This document shows positions 36,279-45,121 of a stretch of 64,000 nucleotides of DNA, piece by piece. Positions within the stretch are counted from its first letter, which is position 1; the number at the start of each line of letters is the position of its first letter. The translations under genes and the position numbers were made by a program. Source of the DNA: Candidatus Izemoplasmatales bacterium (GTDB lineage Bacteria > Bacillota_I > Bacilli_A > Izemoplasmatales > Hujiaoplasmataceae); the NCBI GenBank assembly GCA_041649275.1, contig JBAZNL010000007.1, forward strand, positions 16,683 to 80,682. The letters run 5' to 3'. The notes beneath the pieces were generated by a model, which had not been told where the DNA came from, searched no databases, and saw only the letters and a list, made by a program, of their open reading frames with translations.

Positions 36279-37841
36279 ATGCAGGAATCTCCCCGGCCGA
36301 CCGCCGGAGTCACCGTGAAAACCAAGATCTTCTACGCGCTGGGGGACTTCCCGTTCTCCTTCTCCTCGACGCTGATCGGCTTCTTCCTGATGATCTACCT
36401 CACGAACACGATCGGCATCTCCGCCTTCTGGGCGGGGGCGATCATCTTCGCCGGGATCGTCTGGGACGCCGTCACCGACCCGATCGCCGGCTACCTGAAC
36501 GACAACGCCAGGAGTCCGCACGGAAGACGGCGCAAGTTCATCCTCGCCTACCTCGCGCCGATGGCGGTCACCTTCGCGATGCTGTTCTCCGTCCCGGCGC
36601 TCGTTCGCTCCGGATCGGAAGCCGTCAAGGTCGCCGTCACGCTCGCGGTCTACCTCGTCTACACGACCTTCATCACGCTCGTCGCGACGCCGTTCAACGC
36701 GATCGTGAACGACCTCTCGGACGACTACGACGAACGCACCTCGATGATGACGTTCCGCATGATCGGCTCGGTCCTCGGCACGCTCCTCTCGATCGCGATC
36801 CCCGAGGTCCTGGGGCTCTCGAACGCCTCGCAGGACAACACCGCGGGATACGTCGCGATGGGCGTCGCGTTCGGGTTCCTGATGCTGGTCTTCGGATTCT
36901 CCTCGGTGCTCAACCTGAGGGAGCGGAACAAGGGGGCGGACCGATCCCGCGTCCCGTTCGCGTTCCACAAGTACTTCGTCGCGTCGTGGAAGAACCCGCC
37001 CTTCCGGCAGGCCTGCCTGATGTTCGCGCTCTCGATCGCCTGCATGAACTTCATCCAGGGAAACCTCGTGTACTTCCTCAACTACAAGATGCTCCTTCCC
37101 TCGCTCTTCCTGCCCGTCGCCGGGGGCGTGATGGTGCTCGCCGTGCTGTTCATGCCGGTCTGGACCGCAGTCAGCAAGAAGACCTCGAAACGCACGGCCT
37201 ACATCCTCTCGATCGCGGTGCTCTGCGTCGCCCTCGCCCTCATGGCGTTCGCGCCGGCGTTCGACTACGAGGCCGCGGGCGTCGTCGCGCACGTCGCCGC
37301 CGACGCCGACCTCGTCCCCGCCTATCAGGGAAGCGTCATCCGCTACATCGCCGACATCAACGCCGACTACGGCACGGTCCTGTCGGTGCTCTGGCGCACG
37401 ATGCCGTGGATCTACCCCGTCGTCGTCCTGTTGTCGCTCGGGTTTGCCGGACTCCAGATGGTCCCGTTCTCGATCGTGCCGGACGCGATCAACTTCGCGA
37501 CCGGTACCGGCGAACGCGAGGAAGGCGCCTACTACGGCGTCGTGACGTTCGTCCAGAAGCTGGGATGGGCGGTCGGGATGCTCCTCACGGGCGCGGTCCT
37601 GAACGCCGCGGGATACCTCGAACCCGCCAAGGCCTTCACCGCCGAAGCGCAGTCGTCGGTCCTATCGGGAGCGATCGTGCTCCAGTCGCCGTCGGCGGTG
37701 GATGCGATCGCGGTCCTCTTCTCGGTTCTGCCGATCGCGTTCGGCATCCTCGGGATCCTTTCGCTCCTTCGTTACCGCGTCGACCGCGACGCGCTTCGGC
37801 GTCGGGTCGCGGAAGCCGCCGCGACGGAGGCGGACCGATGA
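36279..37841 (+). CDS. GPH/MFS-family sugar:cation symporter
   Basis: A 520-residue, 12-helix transporter. Signature WDAVTDPIAGYLNDNARSPHGRRRKFI is typical of the glycoside-pentoside-hexuronide (MelB/XynB-like) family, with cation-site acidic residues in helix II. Substrate unknown; a sugar or glycoside is expected. AAGGAG 9 bases upstream of the ATG. The stop overlaps the start of the following acetyltransferase-like gene (ATGA). Confidence 0.87.
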   Translation: MQESPRPTAGVTVKTKIFYALGDFPFSFSSTLIGFFLMIYLTNTIGISAFWAGAIIFAGIVWDAVTDPIAGYLNDNARSPHGRRRKFILAYLAPMAVTFAMLFSVPALVRSGSEAVKVAVTLAVYLVYTTFITLVATPFNAIVNDLSDDYDERTSMMTFRMIGSVLGTLLSIAIPEVLGLSNASQDNTAGYVAMGVAFGFLMLVFGFSSVLNLRERNKGADRSRVPFAFHKYFVASWKNPPFRQACLMFALSIACMNFIQGNLVYFLNYKMLLPSLFLPVAGGVMVLAVLFMPVWTAVSKKTSKRTAYILSIAVLCVALALMAFAPAFDYEAAGVVAHVAADADLVPAYQGSVIRYIADINADYGTVLSVLWRTMPWIYPVVVLLSLGFAGLQMVPFSIVPDAINFATGTGEREEGAYYGVVTFVQKLGWAVGMLLTGAVLNAAGYLEPAKAFTAEAQSSVLSGAIVLQSPSAVDAIAVLFSVLPIAFGILGILSLLRYRVDRDALRRRVAEAAATEADR

Positions 37842-38983
37842 ACGTCGTCGTCCGTCCGGTCGGGAACCGGTCCGACATCCGCCGTTTCATCGCGTTTCCC
37901 GATCGGCTGTACCGCGGCGACCCGCTCTACGTCCCGGCACTCCGTTCGGACGTTCGCAAGGGCCTTGTCGCGCAGATCCTTCGAAATGCGTCGGATCAGC
38001 CGGCGGCCGCCTTCCTCGCGGAACGGGACGGGGAGGTCGTCGGCCGGATCTGGCTTTCACCCTTCGTCGCCCGTCCCGGGACCTCGACGGAACGACTCCA
38101 GGGTGCCTTCAACATGTTCGAATGCGTCGACGACCAGGCGGTCGCGGACGCCCTCTTCGAGGCCGCCGACGCATGGTTTTCCGCACGTGGCATCGACTAT
38201 TACTACGGCAATCTGAACCCGAAGGATCCGGACGATTCCCGCGGCGTCCTGACCGATGGATTCGACGTCGCGCCGGTGACGATGTGCGTTTACAACAAAC
38301 CGTACTACCGCCGCCTGTTCGATACCGCCGGATTCGGGATGGCCGAAGACTTCGTGAGCTATCGGCTCGCACTCGACGACGTTCCCTACGAACGGTACCA
38401 GGACACGATCGACGCGATCAAGAAACGCTTCCGGTTCACCGTCGACGACGTCGATCCCAGGCGGGTCGACCGGGAGGCGCGCGACATCATCGCCTGCATG
38501 AACAACTCGATCGCCGACGACTGGGACCAGCGGCCGCCGGAACCCGAGAAGGTCTACGAACTCCTCGACAGCTGGAAGAGGTTCCTCGACTTCGACTACA
38601 TCAAGATCGCCCGCACGTTCGAGGGCGAACCGATCGGATTCACGATGGCGGTCCCCAACTTCAACGAGATCCTGGTCCGCCTCCATGGGCGGCTCGGGCC
38701 GATCGGCCTTCTGAAACTGCTCTATTACCGCAAGCGCATCCGGACCGTCCGGGCGATGATCCAGACGGTGACGATCCCGTACCAGGGGAAGGGCGTCATC
38801 AACGCGATGTACGCCGCCTACTTCGACCTTCTCAAGCGCCGCGGCGTCACCTGGGTCGACGCTTCGACGATCGGGATGGAGAACCACAAGAGCCGGAACG
38901 CGATCGAGAAACTCGGCGGAAGAATCTACAAGGTGTTCCGCCTGTACGATCGGGAACTGCCAGCGAAGGCTGTGGAAAGATAG
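37838..38983 (+). CDS. GNAT-like N-acetyltransferase superfamily protein
   Basis: A 381-residue protein with features of a large GNAT-fold protein: an N-terminal half (RFIAFPDRLYRGDPLYVP, FLAERDGEVVGRIWLSP, GAFNMFECVDD) and a C-terminal half (PIGFTMAVPNFNEIL, MIQTVTIPYQGKGVINAMYAAYFDLLKRRGVTWVDASTIGMENHKSRNAIEKLG). The latter holds a Q.x.G.G-type acetyl-CoA loop. Similar proteins are annotated only as hypothetical/GTP-binding or acetyltransferase. Translationally coupled to the symporter. Confidence 0.75.
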   Translation: MNVVVRPVGNRSDIRRFIAFPDRLYRGDPLYVPALRSDVRKGLVAQILRNASDQPAAAFLAERDGEVVGRIWLSPFVARPGTSTERLQGAFNMFECVDDQAVADALFEAADAWFSARGIDYYYGNLNPKDPDDSRGVLTDGFDVAPVTMCVYNKPYYRRLFDTAGFGMAEDFVSYRLALDDVPYERYQDTIDAIKKRFRFTVDDVDPRRVDREARDIIACMNNSIADDWDQRPPEPEKVYELLDSWKRFLDFDYIKIARTFEGEPIGFTMAVPNFNEILVRLHGRLGPIGLLKLLYYRKRIRTVRAMIQTVTIPYQGKGVINAMYAAYFDLLKRRGVTWVDASTIGMENHKSRNAIEKLGGRIYKVFRLYDRELPAKAVER

Positions 38984-39086
38984 GATAATCCGATTACCGT
39001 AAACGGCGATCCGGCGTTCTTTTCTTCGCCTCGTCGAAACGATAAATCGCATCACGAAAAGGGGTTCCGGACGCGCGTCGTCCGGT

Positions 39087-40052
39087 ATGCGAGCCATGAA
39101 GAAAGCGGTCCATCTCGCCGGCGTCGGTTACGCCGTCATCTTCGGTTTCACCTTCCTGTTCTCCAAGACGGCGCTCTTGTACGTAAGTCCGATCGGACTC
39201 ATCAGCTACCGCTTCCTGGTCGCGTTCCTCGCGTTCGAGGGCCTGCGCCTGTTCAAGGTCGTGAAGATCCGCTTCCTGCGCGGGGCCTGGAGGCTCTGGC
39301 TGCCGGCGGCGCTCTGCGAGCCGATCCTCTACTTCCTGTTCGAATCCTTCGGCCTGTCGCAGGCGACGAGCGGGGAAGCCGGCATGATGCTGGCGATGAT
39401 TCCGATCTTCGTCGCCCTCCTGAGCATGCTCGTGCTGCGCGAGCGGCCGCGTCCGATCCAGATCTTCTTCATCCTCCTGAGCGTCGCCGGCATCCTCCTC
39501 ATCCAGTTCCTCGCGCCCGGGAGCGGCGACGGCGGCCGGATCGTCGGCTTTTTGCTTCTGTTTGCCGCCGTGCTCGCGGCCGCCTTCTTCAACATCGCCT
39601 CGAAGAAGGCGCTCGCCACGCTCACCCCATTCGAGATCACCTACTTCATGATGATGTCCGCGGCGATCGCCTTCAACGCGATCTATCTCGTCCAGCTCGC
39701 CTTCGGGGACGGACTCTCCGGATACGTGACGGCCCTCTTCCATCCCGAACTCGCCGCTCCGATCCTCTACCTCGGGATCGTCGCCTCGATCGGCGGCTTC
39801 TTCCTCGTCAACGTCGCCCTGAGCAAGCTGCCGCCGCACGTCTCCTCGATCTATTCGAACCTGTCGACGGTGGTCGCGATCGCCGCCGGCGCGGTCTTCC
39901 TCGATGAAAGCATCCGCTACTACCATCTGATCGGCAGCGCGATGATCCTCGTGGGCGTCTACGGGACGATCCGCTCGCAGGGCCTCGCGCGTTCCGGGAG
40001 CGATCCCGCCGCCTCCTCGCCATTGTCGCCGGGCGAGAAAAATTTATTATAA
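39087..40052 (+). CDS. EamA/DMT-family transporter
   Basis: A 321-residue protein with ten membrane helices arranged as two EamA repeats (GVGYAVIFGFTFLFSKTALLYVSPIGLISYRF ... LVNVALSKLPPHVSSIYSNLSTVVAIAAGAVFLDESI). Exporter or importer of metabolites; substrate unknown. No clear ribosome binding site precedes either candidate ATG (39087 or 39096), so the start is uncertain by three codons. Confidence 0.85.
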   Translation: MRAMKKAVHLAGVGYAVIFGFTFLFSKTALLYVSPIGLISYRFLVAFLAFEGLRLFKVVKIRFLRGAWRLWLPAALCEPILYFLFESFGLSQATSGEAGMMLAMIPIFVALLSMLVLRERPRPIQIFFILLSVAGILLIQFLAPGSGDGGRIVGFLLLFAAVLAAAFFNIASKKALATLTPFEITYFMMMSAAIAFNAIYLVQLAFGDGLSGYVTALFHPELAAPILYLGIVASIGGFFLVNVALSKLPPHVSSIYSNLSTVVAIAAGAVFLDESIRYYHLIGSAMILVGVYGTIRSQGLARSGSDPAASSPLSPGEKNLL

Positions 40053-40141
40053 AATAATAAGCCGCCCGGCGGAAGGATGCACCCTTGCCAAGCCGGTTGC
40101 GGCGCGCTATAATGAGTCGTGAATCCAAGGAGGTCCATGCC

Positions 40142-40519
40142 ATGACCCAATTCATCAAGACCGAACACGCGCCCGCAGCGATCGGGCCCTATTCCCAGGC
40201 CGTCCTCGCCGGGAACACGCTCTACGTCTCCGGCCAGATCCCGTTCGTCCCCGAGACGATGAAGGTGGCCGGCGACGACGTCGCGAGCCAGACCCGCCAG
40301 TCGCTTCAGAACGTGAAAGGCATCGTCGAAGCCGCCGGCTTCAAGGTCGCGGACATCGTCAAGTGCACCGTCTTCCTCAAGGACATGAACGACTTCGCCG
40401 CGATGAACGCCGAGTACGCCGCCTTCTTCGGCGACCACAAGCCGGCGCGCGCCGCCGTCGAGGTCGCCCGTTTGCCGCGCGACGTCAAGGTCGAGATCGA
40501 CGCCATCTGCGTCCGATAG
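40142..40519 (+). CDS. ridA: RidA-family enamine/imine deaminase
   Basis: A 125-residue protein that hydrolyses reactive 2-aminoacrylate-type imines formed by PLP enzymes. Family signatures: APAAIGPYSQAV, YVSGQIP, VKCTVFLKDMNDFAAMN and PARAAVEVARLPRDVKVEIDAI, including the active-site Arg. AAGGAGG 8 bases before the ATG at 40142 decides among several upstream in-frame ATGs. Lies just before a PAS/HTH regulator and an aminotransferase, whose by-products it may detoxify. Confidence 0.95.
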   Translation: MTQFIKTEHAPAAIGPYSQAVLAGNTLYVSGQIPFVPETMKVAGDDVASQTRQSLQNVKGIVEAAGFKVADIVKCTVFLKDMNDFAAMNAEYAAFFGDHKPARAAVEVARLPRDVKVEIDAICVR

Positions 40520-40534
40520 CGCATCAGGTCCTCC

Positions 40535-40564
40535 AACCGTCTTCACCGACGGTTCTTCTTTTGC
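40535..40564 (+). terminator. Probable ridA terminator
   Basis: Short stem AACCGTC/GACGGTT (40535-40554) followed by CTTCTTTTG; weak T tract. Confidence 0.5.
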
Positions 40565-40572
40565 CCATCGAT

Positions 40573-40643
40573 GATAATTTTTTCTCATTTGCCTCTTGAC
40601 AGCGATAAATTTTTCTCATATACTGTCGTTGTAAGCGCTTTTA
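40573..40643 (+). promoter_or_regulatory. Promoter with paired direct repeats and a cre-like site
   Basis: TTGACA (40596-40601), 17-base spacer, TATACT (40619-40624). The 16-base near-identical direct repeats GATAATTTTTTCTCAT (40573-40588) and GATAAATTTTTCTCAT (40604-40619) are 31 bases apart, i.e. three helical turns, one upstream of and one inside the promoter, as for a regulator that binds cooperatively. TGTAAGCGCTTTTA (40630-40643) matches the CcpA cre consensus with one mismatch. Confidence 0.75.
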
Positions 40644-40656
40644 AGGAGGCCCAGCC

Positions 40657-41301
40657 ATGGACAACAGATCCCTGCTTGCGAAATACTTCCCCGTCGCCGA
40701 CTTCATCGCACAGATCAACGGACCGACCTGCGAAGCGATCGTCCACGACCTGAGCGACCTGCAGCATTCGATCGTCTACATCGTGAACGGACATCTTTCC
40801 GGCCGTGCGGTCGGCGGATCGATCACGAAGTACGCGTTCGACCTGATCATGAAGAACGAGGACAAGAGCCGCGACGCCTTCATCAACTACACCGGCACGA
40901 ACGAGAGGACGGGTAAGATCCTGCGCTCCTCGACGCTGTTCATCCGCAACGAGCGGCGCGAGACGGTCGGCCTGCTCTGCGTGAACGTCGACGTGACCGA
41001 CCTGATGCGGCTGAGAGAGTCGCTCGACGGCCTGATCATGGTCCAGGCGACGGCCGCCGCCGAACCGGAACGCTTCGACGTTTCGGCCGACGAGATCGTC
41101 GACGACATTCTCCGCGGCGCACTGCCGGAGAGCGGTCCGGACTACGCGCGGTCTTCGCCGGCCGACAAGAAGGACCTCGTCGCCCGCCTCGCGGGCAAGG
41201 GCGTCTTCAAGTTCAAGGGCTCGATCGGGCGCGTCGCGACGCTGCTCGGGATCTCGCCCCAGACGCTCTACCGCTACCTGAAGGAACTCGAAACAAAATA
41301 A
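40657..41301 (+). CDS. YheO-like PAS/helix-turn-helix transcriptional regulator
   Basis: A 214-residue regulator. Residues about 5-115 are a YheO-type PAS-like sensor domain (YFPVADFIAQINGPTCEAIVHDL, IVYIVNGHLSGRAVGG, LCVNVDVTDLM). The C-terminal helix-turn-helix (KGVFKFKGSIGRVATLLGISPQTLYRYLKELE) is of the HTH_22 type. Family members sense small molecules and control amino-acid or dicarboxylate genes. AAGGAGG 8 bases before the ATG. It is followed by an aminotransferase and NhaC-type antiporter on the same strand, the likely targets, and its own promoter carries direct repeats that suggest autoregulation. Confidence 0.87.
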   Translation: MDNRSLLAKYFPVADFIAQINGPTCEAIVHDLSDLQHSIVYIVNGHLSGRAVGGSITKYAFDLIMKNEDKSRDAFINYTGTNERTGKILRSSTLFIRNERRETVGLLCVNVDVTDLMRLRESLDGLIMVQATAAAEPERFDVSADEIVDDILRGALPESGPDYARSSPADKKDLVARLAGKGVFKFKGSIGRVATLLGISPQTLYRYLKELETK

Positions 41302-41342
41302 CGGCCGCCGGGAACGTGCGGTCCCATCCAAGGAGAACGATC

Positions 41343-42566
41343 ATGGACATCAAGACGAAGATGAACGGCAAGTTCCGCGACCTGCAGGGAGGGCTCTTCC
41401 TCAAGGTCACGAAGGCCGACGTCGGCGAAGGCGCCGGCATCCTGATGGAAAAAGGCTACCGGATCATGGCGTGGGCGGACATGTTCTTCCCCGACCCCTC
41501 GCTTCCCGCGTCCGTCAAGCGGGCGATGGTCGATTCGATCGAGGGCGGCGTCCCCGCGCATTACGTGATGCCGATCGGCGCGTACGACCTCCGCAAGGCG
41601 ATCGCCGCGAAGGTCGGCCGCACGACGGGCCTGAAGCTCGATCCGAGCCGCAACGTGATCGTCACCCCCGGTTCGGACTCCGGACTGCTCTACGCGCTCA
41701 TGCCGTTTCTGAACGAAGGCGACGAGGTGCTCATCCCCGATCCGAGCTATCCCTCGAACTTCCTCGATCCGAAGCTTCTCGGCGGCGTCGCGGTCCACGT
41801 CCCGCTTCACGAGGAAGACGGCTACCAGATCAGGATCGACGAGTTCGAACGGCGCGTCACGCCGCGGACCAGGGTCGTCCTCGTCACCCATCCGAACAAC
41901 CCCACCACCACCGTGTGGAACCGCGCGTCGGTCGAAGAGCTCGCCGCCTTCGTGATCCGTCACGACCTCGTGCTCGTGTCCGACCAGGCCTTCGAGGACC
42001 ATGTCTACGACGGACGCGAGTTCATCTCGCCGGCGACGCTTCCCGGGATGTGGGAACGTACCGTGACCGTCTGTTCGATCTCCAAGGGGTACGGTCTCAG
42101 CGGCCTGCGCATCGGCTACATCTACGCCGACGACCGCATCATGGACGTCCTCTACGGCGGCGCCGTCAACGTCCTCGGCGCCGCCTCCACGGTCTCGTCC
42201 GTCGGCGCCGTCGCCGCACTCGGGGACGAGACGCTTTTGCCGTCCCACTTCGTCCGACTCGAACGCCGCCGTCGGATCGCCTACGAGATCCTGTCCACGA
42301 TTCCCGGCGTCACGATGACGATGCCGGAAAGCGGGATCCTCGCCTGGCTCAACGTCTCGCGCCTGGGAACGGCCGCCGAGGTCGCCGCGCAGATCCTCGA
42401 GGAGGCCCACATCATGGTGAACGAGGGAACGCCGTACGGCAGGGAGGGCGAGGGCCACATCCGGATCGTGATCGCCTGCTTCAACGACGATCTCGACGCG
42501 ATCGCCGCATTCGAGGGAATCAAGTCCGCGCTCACGAAGCTCGCGAAGAAGAAAGGCGTCATCTGA
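41343..42566 (+). CDS. Class I/II PLP-dependent aminotransferase
   Basis: A 407-residue fold-type I aminotransferase. The PLP lysine is in CSISKGYGLSGLRIGY; THPNNPTTTVWN and VSDQAFEDHVYD supply cofactor-binding residues, and HIRIVIA the substrate-carboxylate Arg. AAGGAG 7 bases upstream. Downstream of the YheO-type regulator (41-base gap) and 45 bases before the NhaC-type gene, so probably one operon. Amino-acid substrate unknown. Confidence 0.9.
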   Translation: MDIKTKMNGKFRDLQGGLFLKVTKADVGEGAGILMEKGYRIMAWADMFFPDPSLPASVKRAMVDSIEGGVPAHYVMPIGAYDLRKAIAAKVGRTTGLKLDPSRNVIVTPGSDSGLLYALMPFLNEGDEVLIPDPSYPSNFLDPKLLGGVAVHVPLHEEDGYQIRIDEFERRVTPRTRVVLVTHPNNPTTTVWNRASVEELAAFVIRHDLVLVSDQAFEDHVYDGREFISPATLPGMWERTVTVCSISKGYGLSGLRIGYIYADDRIMDVLYGGAVNVLGAASTVSSVGAVAALGDETLLPSHFVRLERRRRIAYEILSTIPGVTMTMPESGILAWLNVSRLGTAAEVAAQILEEAHIMVNEGTPYGREGEGHIRIVIACFNDDLDAIAAFEGIKSALTKLAKKKGVI

Positions 42567-42611
42567 ACATCGTTGCCTGAAACACCACAAGATACAGAGA
42601 GGGAGAAAACA

Positions 42612-44036
42612 ATGGAAGAAAAGAACGAGAAACTCGCATTCCGGTTCGGATGGGGAATGTCCTTCATTCCCATGCTCGTCTTCACGATCGTCTGCGTCCT
42701 GCTGTTCGTCGTCTTCAAGGCGTTCGACATGCACGCGCTGGCGATGGGCGGCTTCGTCGGTCTCGCGATCGGCGCGCTGTTCGTCAAGAACTTCAAGCAC
42801 TACGGCCGCTTCTGGAACGCCGTCATGAAGGGCATCGCCAGCCCGACCAGCGTCGCCGTCGTCCTCATCCTCTTCATCATCGGCATGTTCTCGCAGCTGA
42901 TGAAGTCGGCCGGCGTCTCGAACGGATTCCTCTGGCTCGCCGGCTCGATCGGCATGAAGGGCGGCATCTACGTCGCATTCGTGTTCCTCGCCTGCTGCGT
43001 CATCTCGACGGCCACCGGGTCCTCGATCGGCACGATGTTCGCCGCCTTCCCGATCTTCTACGGGGCCGGCATCGCCCTCGGCGCCAGCCCGATGTTCCTC
43101 GCCGGCGCGATCCTCGGCGGCGCGGTCTTCGGCGATAACCTCGCCCCGATCTCCGACACCACGATCGCCTCGTGCGGAACGCAGGTCTACCGCGACGGCA
43201 TCCGCACCGCCGAAATCTCCGGCGCGGTCGCCTCGCGCTTCAAGTACTCGATCGTCGCGGCGATCATCACGACCGTCCTGCTCGTCGTCCTCGGCGGCAT
43301 CGGCGGCACCGTCAGCGGCTCCGTCGAGGTCCAGGGCAGCCCGCTGCCGCTCCTCATGCTCATCCCCGTCGGCCTCCTGCTCTTCGTCGCCATCAAGACC
43401 CGCGACATCTTCGCATCGGTCACCGTCGGTCTGATCTCCGGCACGATCGTCGCCCTCGTTTCCGGCCTGCTCGGCTTCTCCGACATCTTCAACGTCGTGG
43501 GCGGCGCGACCCACGGCTTCCTGGCCGACGGCGTCGCCAACATGATGGGCACCGTCACGCTCGTCATCTCCGTCTTCGGCATCATGGGCGTCCTCCAGGA
43601 AGCGGGCGCGCTCGACCGCCTCGTCGACTGGATCCTCAAAAGCAAGCTCGCGAAGACGCCGAAGGGCGCCGAGATCGCGATCATGATCGGCACGAACCTC
43701 ACGACGCTCCTCTTCGGCGGCGTCACGAGCGCCTCGATCCTCACGTTCGGCCCGGTCGTGAACGAGATCGGCCGCCGCAAGAACATCCACCCCTATCGCC
43801 GCGCCAACCTGCTCGACGGGTTCGCCAACTCGATCGCCAACAACGTGCCGTTTTTGAGCTGCTTCGTCTTCATCGGCGTCGCCCTCTCCGGCCTCAATCC
43901 GTACGTCGTCGCCGCCGGTCTCATCTACACGGCCGTGCTGTTCTTCGTCCTCCTGTTCGCCGTCCTCACCGGATGGGGACGCCGGTTCGAAGGCAAGGAC
44001 GGCGAGGAACTCAAGGAAGAGCCCGCCGCGAAATAA
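42612..44036 (+). CDS. NhaC-family Na+/H+ antiporter-like transporter
   Basis: A 474-residue protein with about 11-12 membrane helices. The motif GDNLAPISDTTIASCGTQV is the hallmark of NhaC/MleN-like antiporters. Some members exchange malate/lactate or amino-acid products with cations, so with the aminotransferase it may move an amino acid or keto-acid. GGGAGA upstream of the ATG; ends before a strong terminator. Confidence 0.88.
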   Translation: MEEKNEKLAFRFGWGMSFIPMLVFTIVCVLLFVVFKAFDMHALAMGGFVGLAIGALFVKNFKHYGRFWNAVMKGIASPTSVAVVLILFIIGMFSQLMKSAGVSNGFLWLAGSIGMKGGIYVAFVFLACCVISTATGSSIGTMFAAFPIFYGAGIALGASPMFLAGAILGGAVFGDNLAPISDTTIASCGTQVYRDGIRTAEISGAVASRFKYSIVAAIITTVLLVVLGGIGGTVSGSVEVQGSPLPLLMLIPVGLLLFVAIKTRDIFASVTVGLISGTIVALVSGLLGFSDIFNVVGGATHGFLADGVANMMGTVTLVISVFGIMGVLQEAGALDRLVDWILKSKLAKTPKGAEIAIMIGTNLTTLLFGGVTSASILTFGPVVNEIGRRKNIHPYRRANLLDGFANSIANNVPFLSCFVFIGVALSGLNPYVVAAGLIYTAVLFFVLLFAVLTGWGRRFEGKDGEELKEEPAAK

Positions 44037-44051
44037 GGTCCGTCGAAAACG

Positions 44052-44094
44052 AAGGCGTCGTCCCTGCTTCAGGCAGGCGGACGACGCCTTTTTC
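44052..44094 (+). terminator. Terminator of the aminotransferase-NhaC operon
   Basis: A 12-base perfect stem AAGGCGTCGTCC/GGACGACGCCTT (44052-44063, 44079-44090) followed by TTT. Confidence 0.85.
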
Positions 44095-44140
44095 GATCTC
44101 GACCGGAAACGCGATGATGCGTGAATTTCTCGCAGGCGCG

Positions 44141-44169
44141 TTGACATCGATGTCCGGATGGGATACAAT
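44141..44169 (+). promoter_or_regulatory. Promoter of the membrane protein at 44188
   Basis: Consensus TTGACA (44141-44146), 17-base spacer, TACAAT (44164-44169). Confidence 0.8.
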
Positions 44170-44187
44170 CCTTTCGGAGGGATGCCC

Positions 44188-45072
44188 ATGAAGCCGTTTC
44201 TGAAGTCGATGACGCTGGTGATCATCACGATCTTCATCTGTTCAGCCGTCGGGACGATCTCGGCGTGGTACACCATGAATCGGTCCGTCCAGGTCGCGAT
44301 TCCCGAGATCGCGGACGTCCATTACGTCGACCTCCTGTTTCCCGTCGACGCGGCGCCGTTTCTTTCGCCCGAAGAACTGGCGGACCGGAACCTTCCCGAG
44401 CCTTACGCCGAATCCGCCTACCGGGACGCGGTCAACGGATATCGGGACGCGGACGGATTCGGATCGGTGCTGCTCTACTGCGACGAAGCCGCGGTCGTCC
44501 TTCTCGGAGATGGCCTCTATCGTTTCGGCTACCGGGTCGAGGGCTCCTTGACCTTCAAGATCGCGATCATCTACGCCGACGGATCGATGGACGTCTCCGA
44601 ACCCGTCACGCAGACCAAGCCGCTCTTGCAGGCCTCGTATGACCTCACCAGCGTGCAATACGCCGAATACGACACCCTCTTTCCCCCCGCCGACGATCCG
44701 GACGCCTGGGACGACTGGTATCTGGAGCGGAGTGTCAAGGCCTTCCTCTTCGCCTCCCTGGTCGGCCTTGTCCATCTCGTGCTGCTCTTCGCATTCGGAT
44801 ATCGACGCCGTCGGACGTTCGTCCTGACCGCGGCGATCAATCAGGCGGTCATCGCCGTCGTGATCTTCGTCTACTACGTCGACCATGCCTTCGTCCTGCC
44901 CGTCGTGTACCTGCTTACGTACGTCGCGCCGATCCTCGCCACCGTCCTCGAAATCAAGATCCTGACCAGCGGAAACCGCGAACATCCCCTTTCACGTGCG
45001 CTCGCCTTCGTCGGCGTCGCCGACCTCCTCCTGTTCGCGGCGATCGGACTCTGGGTCTTCGAACTCGTCTGA
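44188..45072 (+). CDS. Membrane protein of unknown function
   Basis: A 294-residue protein: N-terminal membrane helix (SMTLVIITIFICSAVGTISAWY), an extracytoplasmic domain (about 30-180, acidic), then four membrane helices at about 187-210, 215-240, 245-265 and 270-292. The start at 44188 is forced by the promoter at 44141-44169 and the GGAGGG 7 bases upstream; earlier in-frame ATGs would lie inside the promoter. I do not recognise a family. Confidence 0.7.
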   Translation: MKPFLKSMTLVIITIFICSAVGTISAWYTMNRSVQVAIPEIADVHYVDLLFPVDAAPFLSPEELADRNLPEPYAESAYRDAVNGYRDADGFGSVLLYCDEAAVVLLGDGLYRFGYRVEGSLTFKIAIIYADGSMDVSEPVTQTKPLLQASYDLTSVQYAEYDTLFPPADDPDAWDDWYLERSVKAFLFASLVGLVHLVLLFAFGYRRRRTFVLTAAINQAVIAVVIFVYYVDHAFVLPVVYLLTYVAPILATVLEIKILTSGNREHPLSRALAFVGVADLLLFAAIGLWVFELV

Positions 45073-45090
45073 CCATGGGCTCTGAAGAAA

Positions 45091-45120
45091 TGAAAAAACG
45101 CGAGAAATCGCGTTTTTTCA
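45091..45120. terminator. Bidirectional terminator
   Basis: Stem AAAAAACGCGA/TCGCGTTTTTT with a GAAA tetraloop (45093-45118) between converging genes. Confidence 0.9.
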
Positions 45121-45121
45121 T

